Shown in pieces: positions 55,473 to 64,000 of a stretch of 64,000 bases of DNA (position 1 is the stretch's first letter; every line of letters starts with the position of its first letter). Source of the DNA: JARRPM01 sp963765545 (GTDB lineage: Bacteria; Pseudomonadota; Gammaproteobacteria; Pseudomonadales; Halieaceae); assembly GCA_963765545.1 (NCBI GenBank), contig CAVXWW010000004.1, positions 1,736,001 to 1,800,000 on the forward strand, read 5' to 3'. The notes beneath the pieces are model-generated. The model saw only the letters and a program-made list of their open reading frames with translations, was not told the DNA's origin and searched no databases. Both the position numbers and the translations under genes were made by a program.

Positions 55473-55859
55473 CTACTTGACTATCTTGAGTGAGGGACGA
55501 CCCTCGGGTTTGATAGGATCAGGCGGCGGCTCTTCCGGCGGCTCCGAGGACTCCTCCGGCTCAAAGACCATGCCCTGGCCATTTTCCCGGGCGTAGATTC
55601 CCACCACTGCCACAATCGGCACGAAAATATCCGTTGCCACGCCACCGAAGCGACCGTTGAAGGTCATCGCATCATTGCCAACATTCAGGTCCATCACCGC
55701 ACCGGGTGAAATATTGAGTACGATCTGGCCGTCCTTCACAAATTGCTGGGGCACCATAACATCCGCCACGCTCGCATCGACCAGCACATAGGGGGTGCAG
55801 TCGTTATCCACGATCCACTCATACAGAGCGCGCATGATGTAGGGTCGACTGGGCGTCAT
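55473..55859 (-). CDS. sspB: ClpXP specificity-enhancing factor SspB
   Basis: SspB delivers SsrA-tagged proteins to ClpXP. The product is 128 residues with the substrate-binding domain at about 1-105 (RPYIMRALYEWIVDNDCTPY, NISPGAVMDLNVGND, FNGRFGG). An acidic Pro/Glu linker follows and ends in the ClpX-binding tail RPSLKIVK. It lies downstream of sspA in the usual sspA-sspB order. Confidence 0.97.
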   Translation of the reverse strand: MTPSRPYIMRALYEWIVDNDCTPYVLVDASVADVMVPQQFVKDGQIVLNISPGAVMDLNVGNDAMTFNGRFGGVATDIFVPIVAVVGIYARENGQGMVFEPEESSEPPEEPPPDPIKPEGRPSLKIVK

Positions 55860-55887
55860 TGCTTGTCCCTGTCCGGCAAAGGAGCGC

Positions 55888-56520
55888 CTAAAGGCGCATT
55901 TCCCGCTCCTGCTCGGTCAGGCTCTCCTGGAAGGACTCCCGGTTAAACAGCGTATCCATGTAGGTGAACAGCGGCTTGGACTGCTTGCTGGATCGGATAT
56001 CGACACCCAGTGAAGGCAGACGCCAGAGAATTGGTGCCAGGCAACAATCGACCAGAGTGAATTCCTCACTCATAAAAAACGGCTTCTCGGTAAAAATTGG
56101 CGCTATACCCATGATGCTTTCGCGCAGCTCCTTGGTCGCCTTCTTGACCACGTTGTCGCTGCGCGAGTGCAGGATAGAATCCACCAGGCTGCACCAGTCT
56201 TTTTCGATGCGATGGATGTACAGACGGCTCTCTGCGCGGGCTACAGGGTAGACAGGCAGCAGCGGCGGATGCGGAAAACGCTCATCCAGATACTCCATCA
56301 TGACCTTGGATTCATACAAAACCAGTTCGCGGTCCACCAGAGTGGGCAGGCTGTTATAGGGGTTGAGGTCAGCCAACTCCGCAGGGGGGTGAGCCGCATC
56401 TGCCTCGATCAGGTCTACCGTCACGCCCTTTTCTGCCAGGACGATACGAACTCGGTGACTGTACTGGCTTGTGTTATCGGAGAAAAAGGTCATCGAAGAC
56501 CGCTTTGCCACAACACCCAT
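55888..56520 (-). CDS. sspA: Stringent starvation protein A (GST-fold, RNA polymerase-associated)
   Basis: The product is 210 residues from the ATG at 56518-56520, with GAGGAA upstream. An in-frame ATG earlier would add 17 unusual residues. The thioredoxin-like N-domain (MTFFSDNTSQYSHRVRIVLA, LNPYNSLPTLVDRELVLYES) and the helical GST C-domain are clear. The YSHRVR segment replaces the catalytic Ser/Cys of real GSTs. SspA binds sigma-70 RNA polymerase. Confidence 0.96.
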   Translation of the reverse strand: MGVVAKRSSMTFFSDNTSQYSHRVRIVLAEKGVTVDLIEADAAHPPAELADLNPYNSLPTLVDRELVLYESKVMMEYLDERFPHPPLLPVYPVARAESRLYIHRIEKDWCSLVDSILHSRSDNVVKKATKELRESIMGIAPIFTEKPFFMSEEFTLVDCCLAPILWRLPSLGVDIRSSKQSKPLFTYMDTLFNRESFQESLTEQEREMRL

Positions 56521-56598
56521 CGGGGATTCCTCAGTGATTTCTTGGGTAAAACGAAGCAGCGCGGCACACAACCGCGCTGCAGTATCGGGTCGGGAAGA

Positions 56599-58638
56599 TC
56601 AGTGTACGTCTTTCCAGTATTCCCTATTGAGCAGTGACGCCAACACGAAAAACAGGACAATAAACATGAGCACATAAGTACCAATGCGATGGCGATCAGC
56701 CAACATAGGCTCGCTCATGTAAGCCATGAAGTTTACCAGATCGTACATGGCACCATCGAATTCCTCAGGTGACATTTCGCCGGCTTCGGTGATACTGAAA
56801 TTCCCGCAGGGGTCTTCCAGGATATCCTGGCCGGTCAGGGGATCGCGCTTGACGCCACCATTGTGAGCGGTGACAGGACCCATGGCGCACTCTTGCATAC
56901 CCTGGAGCTCCAGCAGTACGTGTGGCATGCCCACGTCCTTGAACACCTTGTTATTGACACCGTAGGGTCGAGAGGGGTCCTTGTAAAAAGTGCGCAGGTA
57001 AGTGTAGAGCCACTCGGGCTGGCGGGCGCGAGATACCAGCGTCAGGTCTGGTGGCGTCGCACCGAACCAGACCTTGGCATTGACCTCATCCATGGCGTTT
57101 TCCATCAGTGACCCGATTTTGGTATTGGGGTCGAACATCAGGTTGGCCTCGAACAGGTCTTCGGGGATACCGAGATCCTCTGCCACACGGTTATAGCGGG
57201 CATATTTCAGCGAATGGCAGCCCATGCAATAATTCATATACAACTTGGCACCATTTTGCAGGGATGGCTTGTCGTGGGGATCAGCCTTGAAATCATCACA
57301 AGGTATGCTGCCACACTTGAAGGCAGCATCGGCGCCTACCGCTTTCAGTGGCAGTATGGTCAGCGCAAGGATCAACGCCAGGCCACCCATACTTCCCCAG
57401 AAACCGATGCCACCGTCCATCGTGACCCGCTTGGGCACCGGCTTGGTCTTGTCCAGTGAACTCCAGATAGGCATGAGCAGGAAGAACCCGAAGTAGATAA
57501 TTGAACACACCTGGGCTAGCGCCGTGCGCGAGGGCGTCGGTGCCCGGACCCCGAGCACACCCAGGATCAGGAATGAAGCTATGAACAGCACCAGCATTAC
57601 CTTCGTGATGTTGCCCCGATAGCGCCAGGAGTTTACCGGGCTGCGATCCAGCCAGGGCAGCATGAAGGGGATGGCCACCGATGCAGCAAAGGCGACAAAG
57701 CCCCAGAATTTATCTGGCACCGCCCGTAAGACCGAGTAGAACGGCGTGAAATACCACACCGGCGCAATATGCTCGGGCGTCTTGAGTGAGTTGGCTTCCT
57801 CAAAGTTCGCATACTCCAGGAAGAAGCCACCCATCTCTGGCAGGAAGAATACAATGGCGCAGAACACAAACAGGAACACGCCCAGTGCCTGCAGGTCGTG
57901 CACCGAGTAGTACGGGTGGAACGCGATACCGTCCAGCGGAACCCCGTTCTCATCCTTGACCTTTTTGATATCGACGCCGTCCGGGTTGTTTGAGCCGACC
58001 TCATGCAGCGCCAGCAGGTGCAACACTACCAGGGCCAGTAAAACGATAGGCAGGGCAACCACGTGCAGGGCAAAAAAGCGGTTCAGCGTAATGCCTGATA
58101 TGAGGTAATCGCCACGAATCCAGGTGACCAGGTCATCGCCAACCACCGGAATGGCGCCAAACAGCGAAATAATGACCTGCGCACCCCAATAGGACATCTG
58201 ACCCCAGGGCAGCACATAGCCCACGAACGCCTCCGCCATCAGCACGATGAAAATCAGCATGCCGAAAATCCAGATCAGCTCACGGGGCTTCTTGTATGAA
58301 CCGTAAAGCAGGGCGCGGAACATGTGCAGGTAGATCACCACAAAAAACGCGGAGGCGCCGGTGGAGTGCATGTAGCGCAATATCCAGCCGAAATCCACGT
58401 CCCGCATAATGTACTCGACCGATGCGAAGGCGCCCTCCTGGCTGGGCGTATAGCTCATGGTGAGCCAGATCCCGGTCAGCAGCTGGTTCACCAGCACGAA
58501 CAGGGACAGGAAGCCGAAGTAATACCAGAAATTGAAATTCTTGGGCGCGTAGTACTTGCCCATGTGGGTATCCCAGGCACGTACTATCGGCAGACGGGCA
58601 TCTACCCAGTCGCGTAAACCAACAAGCATATTGACCAT
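56599..58638 (-). CDS. Fused cytochrome b / cytochrome c1 of the bc1 complex
   Basis: One open frame of 679 residues joins both subunits. The cytochrome b part (about 1-410) has eight TM helices and His pairs in RYMHSTGASAFFVVIYLHMF and ALHVVALPIVLLALVVLH. A signal-like segment follows (LALILALTILPLKAVGADA, around residue 425-445). The cytochrome c1 part has haem site CMGCH (around 475) and a C-terminal TM anchor (GTYVLMFIVLFFVLASLL). The AVGADA site suggests signal-peptidase cleavage into two mature proteins, as in Bradyrhizobium FbcH. The ATG at 58638 overlaps the petA stop (TAATG). It oxidises ubiquinol and reduces cytochrome c. Confidence 0.95.
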   Translation of the reverse strand: MVNMLVGLRDWVDARLPIVRAWDTHMGKYYAPKNFNFWYYFGFLSLFVLVNQLLTGIWLTMSYTPSQEGAFASVEYIMRDVDFGWILRYMHSTGASAFFVVIYLHMFRALLYGSYKKPRELIWIFGMLIFIVLMAEAFVGYVLPWGQMSYWGAQVIISLFGAIPVVGDDLVTWIRGDYLISGITLNRFFALHVVALPIVLLALVVLHLLALHEVGSNNPDGVDIKKVKDENGVPLDGIAFHPYYSVHDLQALGVFLFVFCAIVFFLPEMGGFFLEYANFEEANSLKTPEHIAPVWYFTPFYSVLRAVPDKFWGFVAFAASVAIPFMLPWLDRSPVNSWRYRGNITKVMLVLFIASFLILGVLGVRAPTPSRTALAQVCSIIYFGFFLLMPIWSSLDKTKPVPKRVTMDGGIGFWGSMGGLALILALTILPLKAVGADAAFKCGSIPCDDFKADPHDKPSLQNGAKLYMNYCMGCHSLKYARYNRVAEDLGIPEDLFEANLMFDPNTKIGSLMENAMDEVNAKVWFGATPPDLTLVSRARQPEWLYTYLRTFYKDPSRPYGVNNKVFKDVGMPHVLLELQGMQECAMGPVTAHNGGVKRDPLTGQDILEDPCGNFSITEAGEMSPEEFDGAMYDLVNFMAYMSEPMLADRHRIGTYVLMFIVLFFVLASLLNREYWKDVH

Positions 58639-59234
58639 TAGACAGCCTCCCAATCCACGCCAACTACCAGGACATCATCACCCTCGAACGTATACGGGGG
58701 TACCACCAGATTTGCAGATGCCGGAACGCCCGAGTAAACGCGCCCGGACAGATCGAACTTGGAACCGTGACAGGGGCAGAAAAAGCCGCCCTGCCAGTCC
58801 TTGCCGCCCAGGTCCAGGGCGCCGGCTTCGGGCCTGAACTTGGGTGCGCAGCCCAGGTGAGTGCACAAACCGACAATCACCAGCAGATTGGGCTTTATGG
58901 AGCGATCAACACCCTCGATGTATGCAGGCTGCTCCGAAACCAGGGAATCGGGATCCTTGAGAAAGCCGTCCAGGCCGGGTAAGGCCTCGAGTTGCTCCTC
59001 GGTACGGTTGACCACGTAGACCGGCTTGCCACGCCACTCGACCACGACCATCTGGCCAGGCTCCAGTTTGCTGACATCGGCCTTCACGGGTGCGCCTGCC
59101 GCTTTCGCCTTCGCAGAGGGGTTCCAGGATCCGACAAAGGGAATCGCAATTCCCACCGCCCCTGCCAAACCGACGGCACTGGTGGCCGCCGTCAGGAACT
59201 TCCTCCTGCCGGAGTTTACGCCATCGCTACTCAT
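58638..59234 (-). CDS. petA: Rieske iron-sulfur subunit of the cytochrome bc1 complex
   Basis: The 198-residue protein has a Tat signal/anchor (RRKFLTAATSAVG, residues 10-22) and a single TM helix. Cluster-binding boxes are CTHLGC (around residue 123) and CPCHGS (around 153). It passes electrons from ubiquinol to cytochrome c1. It is the first gene of the two-gene petA-petBC operon, lying 256 bp downstream of rpsI. Confidence 0.98.
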   Translation of the reverse strand: MSSDGVNSGRRKFLTAATSAVGLAGAVGIAIPFVGSWNPSAKAKAAGAPVKADVSKLEPGQMVVVEWRGKPVYVVNRTEEQLEALPGLDGFLKDPDSLVSEQPAYIEGVDRSIKPNLLVIVGLCTHLGCAPKFRPEAGALDLGGKDWQGGFFCPCHGSKFDLSGRVYSGVPASANLVVPPYTFEGDDVLVVGVDWEAV

Positions 59235-59406
59235 GCTTTTCTCTCCTGATTGCCCGCCCCTTTGAAGCCGCTTCTATGAGGTCGGTTCAGCTCTTCCCAA
59301 AAAGGATGGAATGGTAATGATTTTGCCCCCTTCTTACAAGGAGAACCCTTTGACTTCAAAGGGCTTCCAGCGACATCTGCGTGCGCTAACACGCCGGCAA
59401 ACCCGC

Positions 59407-59441
59407 AAAAAAAACGCCCGGGCTGAACAAACAGCCGGGCG
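59407..59441 (-). terminator. Rho-independent terminator of rplM-rpsI
   Basis: The stem CGCCCGGGCT (59415-59424) / AGCCGGGCG (59433-59441) is followed on the minus strand by a U8 tract. It lies about 50 bp after the rpsI stop and separates the ribosomal genes from petA. Confidence 0.93.
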
Positions 59442-59490
59442 CTTGTGGTGCTCCCGAGTATCCCGCTTTGCGCGAGATACCAGCCGCTGT

Positions 59491-59883
59491 TTAGCGCTTG
59501 GAGTACTGTGGCCGCTTGCGCGCCTTGCGCAGGCCCACTTTCTTGCGTTCCACCTCACGGGCGTCACGGGTGACATAACCCGCGCTGCGAAGAGGTGCGC
59601 GCAGGGTCTCGTCGTATTCCATCAGGGCGCGGGTAATGCCGTGCCTGATTGCCCCGGCCTGGCCGAAACTACCGCCACCCTGAACTGTCACATTGATGTC
59701 GAACTTGTCATTCAATTCAACAAGCTCCAGCGGCTGGCGCACGATCATGCGAGCCACTTCCCGGCCGAAATATACATCCAGCGGCCGGTGATTGACGGTG
59801 ATATTGCCGCCACCATTGCTGATGAAGACACGGGCGGTGGACGTCTTGCGACGACCGGTTCCGTAGTATTGGGTTGCTGACAT
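59491..59883 (-). CDS. rpsI: 30S ribosomal protein S9
   Basis: The 130-residue protein is the same length as E. coli S9. It begins QYYGTGRRKTSTARVF and has the C-terminal basic tail VGLRKARKRPQYSKR that reaches the P-site tRNA. It lies 12 bp downstream of rplM. Confidence 0.99.
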   Translation of the reverse strand: MSATQYYGTGRRKTSTARVFISNGGGNITVNHRPLDVYFGREVARMIVRQPLELVELNDKFDINVTVQGGGSFGQAGAIRHGITRALMEYDETLRAPLRSAGYVTRDAREVERKKVGLRKARKRPQYSKR

Positions 59884-59895
59884 AAATAATATCCG

Positions 59896-60324
59896 TTAGA
59901 CGTTCAGTACTTGTGGCTGCTGTGCCGTGTGAGGATGCTCTGTGCCAGCGTACACTTTCAACTTCTTGAACATGGCACGGCCCAGGGGATTGCGTGGCAA
60001 CATACCCTTTACCGCACCCTGAAGCACACGCTCAGGCGCCTTGGCGATCAGTTTCTCAAAGGACAAAGACTTGATGCCACCCGGGTAGCCGGTGTGGTGA
60101 TGATACATCTTGTCCGTGGTCTTGGCCCCGGTTACGCGGACCTTCTCCGCGTTGATCACCACGATGTAATCACCGGTGTCCACGTGGGGAGTATATTCGG
60201 GCTTGTGCTTGCCGCGCAGGCGAAGGGCAATTTCGCTGGCCAGACGACCCAGGGTCTTGTCGGCCGCGTCTACCACGAACCAGTCGTGGTTGATTTCACC
60301 TGCTTTGGCGCTATAAGTTTTCAT
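59896..60324 (-). CDS. rplM: 50S ribosomal protein L13
   Basis: Starting at MKTYSAKAGEINHDWFVVDA (ATG 60322-60324) gives 142 residues, the E. coli length. An upstream in-frame ATG would add nine atypical residues. TLGRLASEIALRLRGKHKPE and the HHHTGYPGG segment are diagnostic. It is the first gene of the rplM-rpsI operon. Confidence 0.99.
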   Translation of the reverse strand: MKTYSAKAGEINHDWFVVDAADKTLGRLASEIALRLRGKHKPEYTPHVDTGDYIVVINAEKVRVTGAKTTDKMYHHHTGYPGGIKSLSFEKLIAKAPERVLQGAVKGMLPRNPLGRAMFKKLKVYAGTEHPHTAQQPQVLNV

Positions 60325-60396
60325 GAATACCAGCCTCTTGGAGGGCTCCAATTTCGAGAGCGCGAATACTAATCAATGGACCGCCCTATTTCAAGC

Positions 60397-60428
60397 AAAA
60401 AAAACCGGGGTATTTTCACCCCCTGGAA
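60397..60428 (-). terminator. Rho-independent terminator between zapE and rplM
   Basis: On the minus strand, GGGG/CCCC with flanking GG/CC pairs around a GAAAAT-type loop (60405-60428) is followed by U8 (A run on + at 60397-60404). It would end the zapE transcript upstream of the rplM promoter. Confidence 0.85.
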
Positions 60429-60579
60429 CCCGGAGTCCGGCAGCGGGCGAATTCAGCCGCCGAAAACGTGCCCGTAAGCTGTGAACGACAGGAAACCGTG
60501 CTACCTAACCGGGGTATACAAGGCGGCACAGGCGCAATCCGGCGGCATTTTCGACACCCGAACTTACTCCCGAATCCCG

Positions 60580-61680
60580 CTATGGCCTGTGCTCACGAGC
60601 AAGGTACTCGTAAGACTGCATCTCCTGCAAGCGGGAAATCGTCCGTTGAAACTCAAAGGACAGGCGCCCGCCCTCGTAAAGCTCCATCAAAGGGGCGGCG
60701 GCAGCGAGCACCAGCTTGACGTTGCGATCATAAAATTCATCAACCAGGTTGATAAATCGCCGGGCCTGGTCATCCAGCTGGGGGTTAAACACCGGCACGC
60801 CCGACACCAGTACCGCGTGGAACACCCTCGACAACTCGATATAGTCGTTCTGGGAGCGGGGGCCATCACACAATTCCGCAAAATCGAACCAGCCCACGTC
60901 ATCCGCCCGGCAGCGGCAGGTGATATAGCGGCCGTTGACCTCCATACGCTCCCAGTGATTACCGGGGTGCGCCGCCAACTTGCCAAAACTGTCGCGCAGA
61001 CTCTCATCCGCCGCCGCGTCCAGGGGATGGTGGTAAAGTTCGGCCTGTTGCAGCGTGCGCAACCGGTAGTCAATGCCCGCATCCACGTTAACCACAAGGG
61101 TATATTTCTCAACCAGGGCTATCGCGGGCAGGAATCGCTGGCGCTGCAAACCGTTCTCGTATAGTCGGGCCGGCTCAATATTTGATGTCGCCACCAGACA
61201 GACCCCGCGGGCGAAAAGTGCCTCCATAAGACCGCCGAGTATCATGGCATCGGCAATATCACTCACATAAAACTCGTCGAAGCACAGCACGAGGGTTTCC
61301 TCGGCAAGGCGGTCGGCCACTTTCTCCAACGGATCTTTCTGGCCATCGAGGTCTTTTAATTCTTCGTGTACCCGCCGCATGAAACGGTGGAAATGAACAC
61401 GCATTTTGCGCCGGAAGGGAAGACAGTCGTAAAAAGTATCGACCAGGTAGGTCTTGCCGCGACCCACGCCACCCCAGAGATACAGCCCCACCTCGGGCTC
61501 CTGTGGTTTGCCGCGAACCCGCTGAAACCAGCCCAGCAAGCCCCCGCTGCGCTGATCCCAGTTCGACAACAGGCGATCATAGAGATCCTGCAACAGTTTG
61601 ACAGCCTGCTCCTGGGCAGGGTCATGGGAAAAATCATCCCTCTGCAGGTCTGCCTGGTAGCGCTGCCAGGGTGTTGTCAT
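60580..61680 (-). CDS. zapE: Cell-division AAA+ ATPase ZapE (AFG1 family)
   Basis: The product is 366 residues from MTTPWQRYQADLQ (ATG 61678-61680). Walker A is GGVGRGKTYLVD (around residue 65) and Walker B is CFDEFYVSDIADAMIL (around 133), with the DVGWFDFAELCDGPRS segment late in the protein. E. coli ZapE associates with the Z-ring and is linked to division under oxygen limitation. The gene sits beside rplM as in many gammaproteobacteria and is divergent from zapG. Confidence 0.96.
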   Translation of the reverse strand: MTTPWQRYQADLQRDDFSHDPAQEQAVKLLQDLYDRLLSNWDQRSGGLLGWFQRVRGKPQEPEVGLYLWGGVGRGKTYLVDTFYDCLPFRRKMRVHFHRFMRRVHEELKDLDGQKDPLEKVADRLAEETLVLCFDEFYVSDIADAMILGGLMEALFARGVCLVATSNIEPARLYENGLQRQRFLPAIALVEKYTLVVNVDAGIDYRLRTLQQAELYHHPLDAAADESLRDSFGKLAAHPGNHWERMEVNGRYITCRCRADDVGWFDFAELCDGPRSQNDYIELSRVFHAVLVSGVPVFNPQLDDQARRFINLVDEFYDRNVKLVLAAAAPLMELYEGGRLSFEFQRTISRLQEMQSYEYLAREHRP

Positions 61681-61870
61681 GTCATATGTCCCAGATGCCT
61701 GCCCGGTCCTGCTGCGATGCGAGCGGCTCACTGTACCCAGCGGCCAGATACTTCGCAACGCCGGACTTCGGGCACGCCCGGGCGCGATTCTCGGCCGCAT
61801 AGTTACAGTCTCCCGCCCTTGGGGTTATACTTGCGCGTCTTGAAAATCGTCAGTTTAAGAGGATCCGCCT

Positions 61871-62371
61871 GTGGAATCTGCCCAGTTCAGTATGACTATC
61901 GTTATTATCGTGGGCGCTGCCCTGTTCATTCTCGGCGGATGCCTGGGCGCACTGATTGGGCGCCGCGGCGCACCCGCCGCCCAGCGCCTGCGTGAGGCCG
62001 AGCTCAAGCTTGACCAGGTACTGCAGGACAAGAAGGCCTATGAAGACGGTGTTGTAGAGCATTTTACCGACACTGCCAAGCTGCTGAACAACCTGACCGA
62101 ACAGTATCGCGACGTGCACAATCACCTGGCCAAAGGTGCAGACAGTCTCTGCCAGGGCCGGGGGCCGGTTTCACTGGAGCGGCTTGGGGATGCCCGTGAA
62201 GTGTCCGAAATTCCCGCCCACATGGCTGATGTCCGCCCGCCTCTGGACTACGCCCCGAAAACCTCCCCCGGGGAAAAGGGTATGCTCAATGAGGAGTTCG
62301 GCATTGACCGGAATGCCTCCGCCGACCCGGCCGAGCAGCCAAGCCCCAAGCCTGGCCCGGCCAAGGAATAG
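61871..62371 (+). CDS. zapG: ZapG/YhcB (DUF1043) membrane protein
   Basis: The 166-residue protein starts at a GTG with GAGGA about 9 bp upstream. One N-terminal TM helix (IVIIVGAALFILGGCLGALIG) is followed by a coiled coil (around 38-85) and a disordered Pro-rich tail. DUF1043 proteins link division and cell-wall or fatty-acid synthesis in E. coli. The position between zapE and degS is the conserved one. Confidence 0.93.
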   Translation: MESAQFSMTIVIIVGAALFILGGCLGALIGRRGAPAAQRLREAELKLDQVLQDKKAYEDGVVEHFTDTAKLLNNLTEQYRDVHNHLAKGADSLCQGRGPVSLERLGDAREVSEIPAHMADVRPPLDYAPKTSPGEKGMLNEEFGIDRNASADPAEQPSPKPGPAKE

Positions 62372-62434
62372 AATAGACCAGGCACAGGCAGCGGATTCTT
62401 CTCCTGCAATGATCAAGCTGCACCCGGCTAATTC

Positions 62435-63550
62435 ATGCAGCAACTGAAATTTCTCACCTGGCCCGTTATCGCTGGAGTGCTCGCTGCACTGCTGATCCTG
62501 GACAGATGGGTGTTGCCACCGGGGCGCTCACTCGGTAGCAGCGAATACGAAGCGCTCAGTTACGCCAACGCGGTGCGCAGTGCCACGCCAGCGGTTGTTA
62601 ATATCTATACCGCCAAGCTGGTAAAGTCGCGCACCAATCCCCTGATGGAAGACAGCTTTTTTCAGCGTTTCGCCCGGCCTGGCCAGCGCCCCCAACGCCA
62701 GCGCGTTGAGCGATCCCTGGGGTCCGGCGTTATTGTTACGGCACAGGGACACATCCTGACCAACAACCACGTCATCGCCGGCGCAGACGCTATTCAGGTG
62801 CTACTGCAGGACGGCCGCTCTGCCAATGCCGTTGTCATCGGCACAGACACAGCCACAGACCTCGCGGTGCTGAAGGTTGGCCTGCCCGACCTGCGACCGA
62901 TCACCCTGGGCGACTCCAACGCGGCCCGGGTTGGAGACGTGGTGCTGGCGATAGGCAATCCACTGGGGTTTGGACACTCGGTCACCCAGGGCATTGTCTC
63001 TGCCCTTGGCCGCTATGGCTTGCAACCCAATGCCTATGAAGATTACATACAAACCGACGCCACGATCCACCTGGGCAATTCGGGCGGCGCACTGATCGAC
63101 ACCCGCGGACGCCTGCTGGGTATCAACACCCTGATCTATACCGGAAACAGCCGGGGCGCCAACAACGCCACAGGTATCGGTATCAGCCTGGCCATTCCCG
63201 TCAACCTCGCCGTATTTGTCATGCAGGACCTGATCGACTATGGCAGAGTCATTCGCGGCTGGCTGGGCGTCAGCGTGGAGCCTATTGGTGCCGTAGAGGG
63301 CGACACTGCCAGCGGCCAGGCCCTGGCAGTAGTCGAGGTCGCGGCGAACAGCCCGGCCCAGAAAGCCGGGGTCATGCCGGGAGATCTGATCACCCATATC
63401 GATGGCGAACCGGTCAGAGACGGCAGACTGACCATGCACCGCATAGCCCTGCTGCGACCAGGGGACACGGTAGACATTGCCATCCGTCGCGACCTGCAAA
63501 GCATGGAGTTGCGGGCGATCGTCGGGGTATTGAACCAGTCCACCGATTGA
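62435..63550 (+). CDS. degS: Membrane-anchored S1C serine protease DegS/AlgW
   Basis: The 371-residue protein has an N-terminal TM anchor (around residues 8-24). The trypsin-like domain has catalytic His in ILTNNHVIAGAD (around 115), Asp in TATDLAVLKV (around 145) and Ser in HLGNSGGALID (around 214). One PDZ domain lies at the C-terminus (GWLGVSVEPIG onward). DegS senses misfolded porin tails and starts RseA/MucA cleavage to free sigma-E. The presence of a single PDZ and an anchor argues against DegP/DegQ. Confidence 0.95.
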   Translation: MQQLKFLTWPVIAGVLAALLILDRWVLPPGRSLGSSEYEALSYANAVRSATPAVVNIYTAKLVKSRTNPLMEDSFFQRFARPGQRPQRQRVERSLGSGVIVTAQGHILTNNHVIAGADAIQVLLQDGRSANAVVIGTDTATDLAVLKVGLPDLRPITLGDSNAARVGDVVLAIGNPLGFGHSVTQGIVSALGRYGLQPNAYEDYIQTDATIHLGNSGGALIDTRGRLLGINTLIYTGNSRGANNATGIGISLAIPVNLAVFVMQDLIDYGRVIRGWLGVSVEPIGAVEGDTASGQALAVVEVAANSPAQKAGVMPGDLITHIDGEPVRDGRLTMHRIALLRPGDTVDIAIRRDLQSMELRAIVGVLNQSTD

Positions 63551-63619
63551 CAAAGCGGCAGCGCAGTCGGGGGTGACATCGCCCGGCGCCGCAAAAGCGG
63601 GTGAGACGAAGGAAGCAGG

Positions 63620-64000
63620 TTACTCTTGCGTGCCCTGAAGCTTGCCCTTGAGGCGAAGTTCAGCGCTGCGAGCGTGAGCCGTTAGCGCTTCACCCCGGGC
63701 CAGGGTCGATGCCACCCGACCCAGCTCCTGCACACCTTGCTCACTGCACATGATCACCGAACTGCGCTTCTGGAAGTCGTAGACACCCAGGGGTGATGAG
63801 AACCGGGCCGAGCGCGATGTCGGCAGCACATGGTTGGGGCCCGCACAGTAATCCCCCAAAGCCTCCGAGGTGTAGGGGCCCATAAAAATTGCCCCGGCGT
63901 GACGCACCAGCGGCAACAGCGACTCCGCATCCTCTACCGATAACTCCAGGTGCTCGGGCGCGAGCCGATTGCTTACCTCGACCGCCTCGGCCAGGTCGCG
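63620..64000 (-). CDS. hisD: Histidinol dehydrogenase, C-terminal part
   Basis: The frame runs in from the right edge. About 126 residues of the C-terminus are visible. EVSNRLAPEHLELSVEDAES and YTSEALGDYCAGPNHVLPTS are diagnostic for HisD, which oxidises histidinol to histidine. The stop is at 63620. It is convergent with degS. Confidence 0.95.
   Translation of the reverse strand, partial: RDLAEAVEVSNRLAPEHLELSVEDAESLLPLVRHAGAIFMGPYTSEALGDYCAGPNHVLPTSRSARFSSPLGVYDFQKRSSVIMCSEQGVQELGRVASTLARGEALTAHARSAELRLKGKLQGTQE

Overview
The window looks like the chromosome of a marine-type gammaproteobacterium. Gene order resembles Pseudomonas (ampDE/nadC/pilBCD/coaE; mraZ-to-ftsZ, lpxC, M23 peptidase, secA, argJ, mutT; rsmI-lpoA-yraN-diaA-dolP; sspBA-petCBA-rpsI-rplM-zapE). 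The thiamine TonB receptor, high G+C and fused cytochrome b/c1 would fit the Cellvibrionales/Halieaceae. That placement is inference from gene content and order. No database search was possible.

Layout. 1-4.5 kb: a partial GAF-like signalling gene, then a sigma-70 promoter and TPP riboswitch driving a thiamine-salvage operon (TonB receptor, YkoF-like protein, PnuT, thiamine-kinase-like protein). 4.5-13.8 kb: yajQ, panE, a YhhN protein, a Ser/Thr kinase with an FHA/sigma-54 activator, ampE-ampD, nadC, rraA and a LysR regulator. 14-16.2 kb: malate synthase G (glcB), a hairpin and a 14-bp tandem repeat. 16.3-26.7 kb: a type IV pilus region. It holds the major pilin pilA, two tandem membrane-TPR proteins resembling GT-C/TMTC glycosyltransferases, a DPM1-like GT2, then pilB-pilC-pilD and coaE. 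The pilin and both GT-C-like genes carry many small frameshifts while neighbouring genes are intact. 26.7-50.2 kb: a complete dcw cluster on the minus strand plus lpxC, an M23 peptidase, secA, argJ and mutT, headed by a strong promoter and four 10-bp-spaced MraZ boxes. 50.5-50.9 kb: RNase P RNA. 51-55.5 kb: rsmI and the lpoA-yraN-diaA-dolP envelope cluster. 55.5-64 kb: sspB-sspA, a fused petBC and petA, rpsI-rplM, zapE, zapG, degS and the 3' end of hisD.

The most interesting locus is pilA plus two GT-C/TMTC-like proteins plus a DPM1-like transferase. A polyprenyl-phosphate-sugar synthase beside lipid-sugar-dependent membrane glycosyltransferases and a pilin gene suggests a dedicated pilin (or other exported protein) O-glycosylation pathway. 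The clustered indels there are either uncorrected sequence errors or very recent inactivation. They must be resolved before the proteins are interpreted.
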